Below are positions 50,134 to 64,000 of a stretch of 64,000 nt of DNA, piece after piece; the first letter of the stretch is position 1; each line of letters opens with the position of its first letter. The stretch spans positions 23,640 to 87,639 of the forward strand of contig RCAB01000267.1 of the NCBI GenBank assembly GCA_003640385.1, given 5' to 3'. Position numbers and translations under genes: made by a program. This DNA comes from Setaria digitata (Eukaryota > Nematoda > Chromadorea > Rhabditida > Setariidae). Under the pieces are notes generated by a model. It searched no databases and was not told the DNA's origin. It worked only from the letters and a program-made list of their open reading frames with translations.

Positions 50134-53100
50134 AGACGACGGTTATTCGTCGATATACACACACAACACTAAGCCGTCCACTCACATACACTGGCAGACA
50201 CACACACATACACCGACAGACATCCACCGACAAACTCACCCCACCTCCTCCAGGAGATGACAATACCTTCCTTTCTATGACTGCATTTCGAGAACTCATG
50301 GAAATATTGCCGTTAACACGAAGGAACAGAGAAACAAAGATGACGGAGAGATGACGGATGCTGTTTCTCTGTCCCTTCCCATTCTCTTTCTCTCTTCTTA
50401 CACATATTCGCGTATACGCGTCTGTCTGTGTACGTGTGTGTCCACCCATGCAAGTCTGCAAGGCAGAGACGGAGGGGCAGGGAAGATTCACAGCAGGACG
50501 ACTAGACGGCGAGCTGTCTGCGTGCAAGAAATCTGGCAACAAAGTGTGTCCGCGTGTTTGTCTGTCTCACACATACGGACAGACAGACGGACAGACAGAC
50601 AGACTGACAGAGACGTAGGCAGGAACATATGACAGAGATGAGCGTGGAAGTATGAGGGGACTGCTTCTGGGTGTTCGCGGAAGAGCAGGGGTAGCTCTGG
50701 TGAGGGAGGGGTCGACAGCATTTCCGCGGAGTATTAAGGGGACTTCTCTACGGGATACTTTTACATTACTTTCTGAACCTACATCCTGGTGTAGATTCAA
50801 GCTATTCACGATGAAAAAGTAGAAAAGAAGGACTGGGAATATGCTTAGGCTTATGGCTTTTTAGAGTTTTTGGAATTTATGGAATGATAAACTGATTAAG
50901 TCATACAGTTAAATTCTCTCAGAATTATTTATGGCTTCAAATTCTAAGCAACAGCAAAGTTCTTGTTAATAGTAGTAGGAGAAGAGAAATGATGGATGTT
51001 CGTGGCGTAAAGTAGTGTGGTAAAAGAATAATATTACTGATAATATGATAATGTTGCTGATAGCATTGATAATGAATAATTATGACAGAATGAGTGGGAG
51101 TGATAAAGCTGGTACTACTTACTACCTATGGAAAACTTGTCTTATCGACTGTGAAATAAAAACAAAAAGAGGAAAGAAATGGATGAATTTGAAAAAGAAT
51201 CGCACTACGGTACCACATAGTTTGAGCAAAAAAACGAACCCTTTTTTTCGAACTTCAGTCAAAAAAGAAATAAAAGCAGAAAAAAGTGAGAAGGAGAGGG
51301 AACATTACTGAAAAACTTTGTTCCTATTCAGCAGATGCTGCCTTTACTTTTTTTATGGTACCAGTGATGTCATTGATATGGTGGTACCTCTGCTGCTAAT
51401 TATCATGATGACAGACAGTACACCAGTGCTGCTTTTGTTGCAACAATGGTACCACTGCTGTTGAGGCTACCAACTGATAGAGATTGTATCAATGGTATTG
51501 GTCGTTGTACCGTTCATCACAACAAGATGTTGTTTGCATTAGTGATATTGATAATGGTGATTAGTGATAATGGCGGTAGCAATGATAAAGGTGGTGGTGA
51601 TTTTGCGCATATCAGTCTACTCTCGGATCAGACAAGCGGACAAAATGAAGAATTTAATTAATGAAAAATATATCACTATCACCCATGTTGATCCCACCTC
51701 TCAATTATCGCCTGAATTCTCGACATAGACAAGCATGAAACGCGTATAAGGCACATGTCATGCGGAAGAGAGAAGTTATGAGTTCCTTCTTCGACCCATA
51801 TAAGATAAATGTCAGGCCAGTTTTCGCTGTTGGCAAACACCATGTTTGCCGATGAAGTAAGCTGTCTTATCATTACTTTATACCATTTAAACTCATTTAT
51901 GTCATAAGTTAGTACATCATGGAATTCTGTTGTTGTTTATTACTTCGCCTTTTTATATGCTGTTCTTGTTTAATGATATTATTCTGTATTTTTCGATGAT
52001 AACAAACTGATATATATTATTTATATAATTTAATTTTGCAGTGATAAACTAAATTTCGCATCATAGGTAAAGTTTTTCTAGAGTTAGATGTTCACATTCG
52101 ATTTCAGAGAATAGGTGAGCGATGCAATCGTTTTCACCGGTGAAATAATCAATCAGGAAAGTTTATTGTTACCATTCTTCGTTACAAGAAGACATATTAT
52201 GCATTCTTTTTTTTTTTTTTCAGATAGAAGAGTGTGTCTGTCATATAGAAAATAAAGAGTAATTAATTGAATTACATAGAGTAATAAAGTGAATTACATC
52301 CAACAAGAATGGAGAGTGGGAAATCAAACGTAATTAATTATTGTGGACAGGCTGTTTTTGTCACTGTCTTCCGCGACTTCGTTCATGGTCCGTAGAGGAT
52401 TTAAAACCTTTCCTGTTATCATCCAGACTCTAGAAACATCTTCAACCTTTACTGTTATCACCCAGACTCTAGAAACATCTTCAACCTTTACTGTTATCAT
52501 CTAGACTCTAGAAACATCTTCACCAGCTAGGCTATTTTTTACGGCCGTCAAAATCTATCAGATTGCTGTTTCTTTTCAGCATTTCAATATTCCATATCCA
52601 AATCTTTTTCCACTATTGTTTCATATTTTATGCACCGCCCTTTGTTCTAACAAATTAATTAGTCATTTGCGTATATTCATTCGATCGTTTTCACGAAAAC
52701 TCCATTCCAAAACATAGACAAGGTTTGAATTCGATGACACAGCAAGTTCAACGATCACTAAGTCAACTGCTGGAGGGAAGCACTTTAGTGATGATGATGG
52801 TAATGGTGAGAGTGTTTACGACTGTGGTGGTAACGGTATTCACAGTGGTAGTAATGGTGCTGGGGGTGAAGACACAGACACACTCAATCATAAATTGAAG
52901 ATGAGGCGGTGGAAGTGACTACGACTGTTATGGCTCAAAGTTCTAGTAAATTTCATGCAGGTGAAAATAGTCAAGGTCATAGGTTAAAAGAGCTTAACAG
53001 TCTGGTATCACTGTCTGGTTGCTCGTTTGTTTGCAGCAGATAACAATTGCCACTGCTATAACTGTTGGAGTTTATTATGGAATTTCGCTACACTGACTAC

Positions 53101-55642
53101 CGACTGACTATGCTAATGATCCAGTACTGACTGATCGTTGAATCCCAAACGGAAGTTTGTGAGAATGAAAGTTAGCTAACATATGACTACCTCAGTGTCA
53201 AAGTTCTCGGTTAAATGAAAGTTCCGGCATGAAGGAAGGAATATGAGGATGGATTCCGGGAAGGTTGAAGAAGTGCTGAGAGGGAGAGTACGGAGCTGGC
53301 GGAGGAGGACGGGAGGTAGGAATGTGAAGGACATGATCTCTGGTGCTTTCAGACAGGACAGGAAGCACAAAATCGTTTTATAGTGCTACAACCAACCACA
53401 ACTTACCGCAGTTTCTTCCTTACTCCTGGTACCATGCCCCTCTTGCACCATGCACTGTTATCACTGCAGCACCGCATTAATCAACCAGAACCTCTTCTTC
53501 TGCGGCCTTCAGATACGCAGACGTAAGATGCGTTTGAATAACTAGACAATTCCTTAATAGACGGCACCGTTTTCATATTTTGCCCCTGATAACGCCGTTT
53601 TATTTTCCCCATACTTCCGAAAAACCTGAGACAAATAACCAACGAACGGTTTATTTCCTCAAGACATGGAGATGGGACTGTCAAGTCTGATTGAAACCTT
53701 CAAGTTAGATGAAATGAATGAATGAAATATGCATAACTTCAGACGTTTGTATTATACGCTTAGTGATCTAACGAAATAACATGCTGCTACATCATATGAA
53801 ACCATTTCACGTCCTCTTTAAGCAGTTATATGACAATTTCAGATCGTTTAAGACCAACGCTAGTAGCAAGTATTAATGGAGGCTCAATGATGAGTTAGTT
53901 ACTTAGTTAATACTTCATTTATCTGTTGTGTATGAAGAAGTTGATGATGAAATCACAATTTGTTTACAATTTGTCCAGCATAAACTGTTTCATTTCAGTT
54001 TGCCATCTCTCCTTTCTGTTGTTATATTTTTCATCCACACTTCCCAAGTAATCTAAATATTAATAATAATTAGTAGTAGTAATAATTAATAACATTGACA
54101 ACTGTAGAGTCAGTAATAACAATAATAATAATAAAATAATAGCAAATAATTAAAAGTAGTAGTTTTTAATTTATGATGATATATTGATAATGATTAAAAA
54201 TTAGCATTAAACAATTAATAGATAGAAATAGAGAACAATAAATAATTATTATAAAAAATAATCTAGTAATAAATAACAATGACGATGGTGACGGGAAAAC
54301 GCAACGAGCGGATTGTACACGCGTCACTTTAAAAGCACTGCGGGAGAAGAAAGCGGAAGCGGAGAGGAGGGATGCGTTTGGTTCCTCTAACGAGGAGGAA
54401 AGGAATCAACATATTGCAGTAAAACACTAAGTCTCCCAAGAAAGCATGTGTTAATTTTGAAATCATTTCTAACGTTACTACGATCACTTCTTTCCGGATT
54501 AAAGATTATGCAGCCACACTGTTACTGTCACAAACCCCTCATGGGAGTTGCTGCAGAGCCACCAACGACACTGTTGTAGATTCTTGGGATTTCCGGAACG
54601 TATATCTGAATGCTTTATGAGAACGAAATGAGAGAAAAGATTTATGTTAATTACTGGCGGTAACGGGAAAGGGAAAGAACTTGTAGTAATAGAAATATTA
54701 TGGGAGAACAGAACTGTCACGCAAAAGAATAGCGCGGTGATAATTTGTCAAATATATTCATTTTCCGTCCTCAGCAATTCACAAATTAATAGCAAAAATA
54801 CCTAAGTGCCATACGTCTCGGTAACATAATTAAATTCTCCGACAAATAATAGCGGAAGTAAATAGATTGAGGAGCAGAAAATAAAAAATGTAATTAATCA
54901 GAGAAGAGAACTTGTCTCAACTTCTACAATTTCATGCTTAATGAATGCTTACATTCACAAGAGCTTTCCACTCAATGTGAAAGGGACATTCCCCACTTTC
55001 GACATAGCCGTATTCTATTTTAAATCCAAAATACCTCCACCACCTTTCCCTCCCCATAGAAATGCGAAACAAAACAGATACTGCAAATGAAGCAATGAAG
55101 CAACAAAACAGATACTACAATCTCGTTACAATGCTCCTCTCAATAACTGAAATTCCATATTTTAAGAACATAACAAAGCAGTTCACGCCAAAAAAGTATA
55201 AAAAGACCTCACATTTTTCTCTTTTCTTTATCGTTGTTTCCGCCAGAAAAAATGCAACTTCGATAAAACCATGGTATAAATTTACCCCTCTATCCACTGT
55301 TTAAACATTACTCCTCCTTAGTTTGCTGGATGCTAGACAGAAATACTCATACATCTTCTCAGATCAACTTATAAATGACTACTCTATATAATTTGGCCAT
55401 TTCTTATTTGAATGCCGGGAAGTTTTCAATATGGAACATAGTTCCAGAAAATCTCTTGGAAAAAACGACTTCAGTGAACAATGGCAATTTCAACAACAGA
55501 CTTATCGTTGTTAATATTAACGATAGCAATCATCCAATATTTCAAAATTGATCTATTTGGAGTACAAGAAATGAACAAGATAAAATAACACAGATGCAGT
55601 CAAACTGTTTATCACAAAATGCTTCCATGCCTCCCTGTCTCC
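50134..55642. other. Gene-free region between daf-5 start and pkc-3 end
   Basis: About 5.5 kb upstream of daf-5 and downstream of pkc-3. The first 600 bp are much more GC-rich than the rest and hold CA and CAGA-type repeats (50155-50230, 50570-50615), probably the daf-5 5' UTR and promoter. Short frames at 51679-51873, 53176-53370 and 53481-53684 (all -) are unrecognised and unsupported. Around 54056-54270 is a TAA-rich stretch. Confidence 0.55.
52407..52523. repeat. 39-bp tandem repeat, three copies
   Basis: Three consecutive copies of a 39-bp unit at 52407-52445, 52446-52484 and 52485-52523 differ at only a few positions. The unit length is a multiple of three and one frame is open in two copies, but the third copy has a TAG there. 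Non-coding is the safer reading. Confidence 0.9.
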
Positions 55643-61157
<5,515 letters not shown>

Positions 61158-64000
61158 TTCTGCTGGTACTAGCTTAAGCAATGACCCATCATCATAAATT
61201 AAACAATAATTACAACCATGACTGATAAAGATGAACAATATTTTGCCTATCACAATTATCATAATTGAGTTCGTTAATGCTAACAAAGTTGCATGGTTCA
61301 TACAATCTCTTGCTCTACCATTAATCCTAAAAAAACGACAGCTAAATAGCCCTAATTGTAAGGGTTACATGAACCTTACATTATTATAAACTTCAATCAA
61401 AAAAAAAAAAAAAATGAACTCACCGACAAACGTCGTAAATGACTGATGTACAAATCCAAAGAAAGAAAGCCAAATTCTCAAACTGTCTTTAACCAAAAAC
61501 TACGATGTGATATGGAAAAAGATCAACAAACAGGCCGCATCACTTCCTTTTTTTCATTTACAACAAATCGTATGAACATCTTGTTAAATATGAAAAAATC
61601 TGAAACAATCTGAACCAAAAAACACCCCCTAATACTACATCACAGCACCAGAGTACAATTATATTTCATAATAATAAAGCAACAATTAATGGTGATTGAT
61701 TAGAAGCAATGGAAATTAAAAGTAACGGCAGTAATTAATAATAAAAACAATATTTGATAGTGATGGCGATACATAAATAAATTACGTCACAAACACTAAA
61801 AATTTTGAATTGAAAATTCATTATAATGCATTTTCAGAGAAGATGATACGAATGCCTCACACAAAGATCAATATCAATTTTCAATAAACCTATTATCTGC
61901 TAACCCAACTTTTCGTTATATTTTGAAAAATATTTTTTTCTTTAAAAAAATAACATTTTCATAACTTAATAGGAGGTATAAAACCTTGGAATTCATGAAT
62001 TTCGAATTCCAGACTTTAATAGAATGATCCAAAGTGAGAAAGTTTTTCAAGAGTAAGGTTTTAGCAAACTGCCAATCACTATGAAAGCACCGATAGTCAT
62101 ATTTCAGAAAGCTCCCAAAACCATCAAACAAATATTTAAGTAAATAATGACTAGGTTGAAGGAAGCTACATGTGAGCAGCCTAACTAACCGTTACTCTGA
62201 AAGGAAATCATCAGATTGTTGGTACCATGAACGTTCAGTACTACGACATCGTACACACTATGTTCGATAATATGCGACTACTGCATCATTCTAAAACACC
62301 CAGTTGCTATGGATAATTGAATATCTCAAAAATTGAAAAGAATGTTGAAAGAACGTTGAGCCAGTATAATTAGTAATAATAATAACGAGAAAAATGACAT
62401 TCAACGGAGCAAAAACACACTTTTATCCTTAAAATGCAAAGAAAAGAACACAAACTAATGTTGTTGAACTTGCAGAGAAGGATGAACGGTTGTTTAAAAC
62501 AAACTTATTTAGGGTAAATATTCGTCTTAATGAAGCTTAAATCAATTGAACTAGACAGGCAAACATTTCAATGAAGCAGCTGAAGTCACAAAATGTAAAT
62601 TTTAGTAGGCATAAGGCTAAATCAGCAAATTCAGATATCAATAAGATTACCAAAACTTGCGCAATAATCACCTTTCAGGATAGAATGGACTATTCCTTCA
62701 GGGATAGACAACTAATTCACCAAGAGTTGTTATAAAATGTTTTTTAAAGTTGTCCCGGTACATACCGCAAGCATCTTCCAACTTATCCCTGCATATGAAA
62801 TGCACTAGTAGGTCTTCTCGTATTACATCCTAGCACGTTAATACTTTACCGATGACGGTAAATGAATAAATAACCCATACTACGCTTAGTCCAAACATAT
62901 AGTTATCCTTCATTCAGAACATGTAGTGATATATAAAATTTAGTCCCAGCTGAAGAATCCCGCATACGATAACTTATGTATCCATCAGAAGCAATTATGT
63001 TTGCTAAAACAGATTTAAATTGTTTTAGAATGGATGAATTAATGGAAAACAAACGTCATATGATACTTTAGATGATCACGCATCATGCACGACCGCTCCG
63101 AATCGCTGTGATCTAATAGCTATCAACAAGGCTAAACATTCTAGTTCACGCGTTTCCAAAATTCCAGTCCAAATGCGGACTGGGTCAAGACCAGAAACAA
63201 AAAACCTGCAAACTATTATGAAAACTCTTATCCCAGCACTATGTAAATTTTTTTCAAGAAATCATTTGCAGAACACCACTCAAAACTATGATAGAACATT
63301 TACCACAGAATCGGATAAATACAATCCACCGAACTTATAGATCTGCCTTGTCACTCACAACCACACATGCATTTGTGAGGTCACCATAAGTCCCCATTAG
63401 TGGCACGAAATGCCTCAGACTACACATGATACCGTAGTTATATTGCCTTATTATCCGGGTATTACGTACTGCAAAAACCATAATGACGGGTATGCAGCCG
63501 ATGTTAAGCGCATTGCCAGCACAAATATTCCTGTTCTTATTTCATCCACTGACCCAAAATGAATTCGTCTTCACAACAAACAGGAGTTTTACACACACAC
63601 ACACACACCCACCAAAACCATTTGTTTGTCAGTATGTCTACTTCGGATGAATAGGCTCAAACCACTGCTCAGCATTAGTTATCAGCACCAGTTAGTTTTT
63701 GGGCAAATCTATGCAATTGGATGTTGGAAAATCAAAGTTTTACTCATTAAAAAGTTCACAAGGGAAGATAAGAGACAAAGAAAAGACGGAAGAAACAAAC
63801 TGTAAATATCTCTAAACAATAGGTATAGCAAAATCCGAGTATCAAGAAATGATAAGATAAACGTATCGTTCATATTACATATTAATGCCATATGTGTCGA
63901 TTCAAATAAAAAAAAAGAAAAAAATTGCTGGACTGTTTGACAACATGTAGCGATAATTTTCAGTGCTTTTCAAAGTAAGCTTTGCTTTCCTTCACTCCAG
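61158..64000. other. Upstream region of pkc-3, no gene recognised
   Basis: About 2.8 kb of AT-rich sequence with only short open frames (for example 61916-62131 and 63709-63891, both -), none with recognisable motifs. A CA repeat lies at 63591-63608. It may contain pkc-3 promoter or untranslated first exons. Confidence 0.5.

Noticed and set aside
49593..50260. Plus-strand frames of Val/Met/Leu and Asp/Asn repeats
   Set aside because: They are antisense shadows of the trinucleotide repeats coding Ser, Thr and Pro runs in daf-5 exon 1.
51679..51873. Minus-strand 64-residue frame with fairly natural codon use
   Set aside because: No recognisable motif, no splice partners and no initiation context. 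It is isolated in a gene-free region.

Overview
This window is nuclear DNA from a nematode, most probably a filarial or other spirurid worm. It is AT-rich and its genes are split by many short introns with TTTTAG/TTTCAG 3' splice sites. Two of the genes, a Ski-type DAF-5 and PKC-3, belong to well-known nematode pathways. The clade call is an inference. All gene models below were joined by hand from splice sites, reading phase and family motifs, and no transcript or database was consulted.

Layout. (1) 3-623 (+): 3' part of a NUDT9-type ADP-ribose pyrophosphatase. (2) 1376-3585 (+): a 203-residue SR splicing factor of the SRSF2/RSP-4 type with a large second intron holding CTG/TTG repeats and a phase-compatible candidate poison exon. 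(3) 5328-29987 (-): one very large gene of about 61 exons and about 3,130 residues. It encodes an apolipophorin/apoB-like large lipid transfer protein with a signal peptide, lipid-transfer module, long beta-rich lipid-binding body, helical segment, von Willebrand D domain, C8 and Cys-rich segments and a von Willebrand A-like tail. (4) 30786-41564 (+): a complete 31-exon XRN1 5'-3' exoribonuclease of 1,718 residues, divergent from gene 3 across about 800 bp. (5) 45030-50133 (-): a three-exon Ski/Sno protein (DAF-5 type, 679 residues). (6) 55643-61157 (-): a complete 15-exon atypical protein kinase C (PKC-3 type, 599 residues). The stretches 3586-5327, 41565-45029, 50134-55642 and 61158-64000 hold no gene I can support, only simple repeats and small tandem duplications.

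The genes are unrelated housekeeping, RNA-processing, lipid-transport and signalling genes. Only the first pair (NUDT9 then rsp-4, same strand, 752 bp apart) could be an operon.

Noteworthy structure: a 24-nt piece of an XRN1 exon is copied exactly into a TA microsatellite in the intron just upstream. The lipid transfer gene requires a GC-AG intron and has one frame-ambiguous splice junction. The SR-protein intron carries a candidate poison exon. A 36-nt perfect palindrome lies in the daf-5 intron. A single N sits between two identical 53-nt copies, which looks like an assembly seam. No wholly new system was recognised; the lipid transfer protein with its vWA-like tail is the least ordinary gene.
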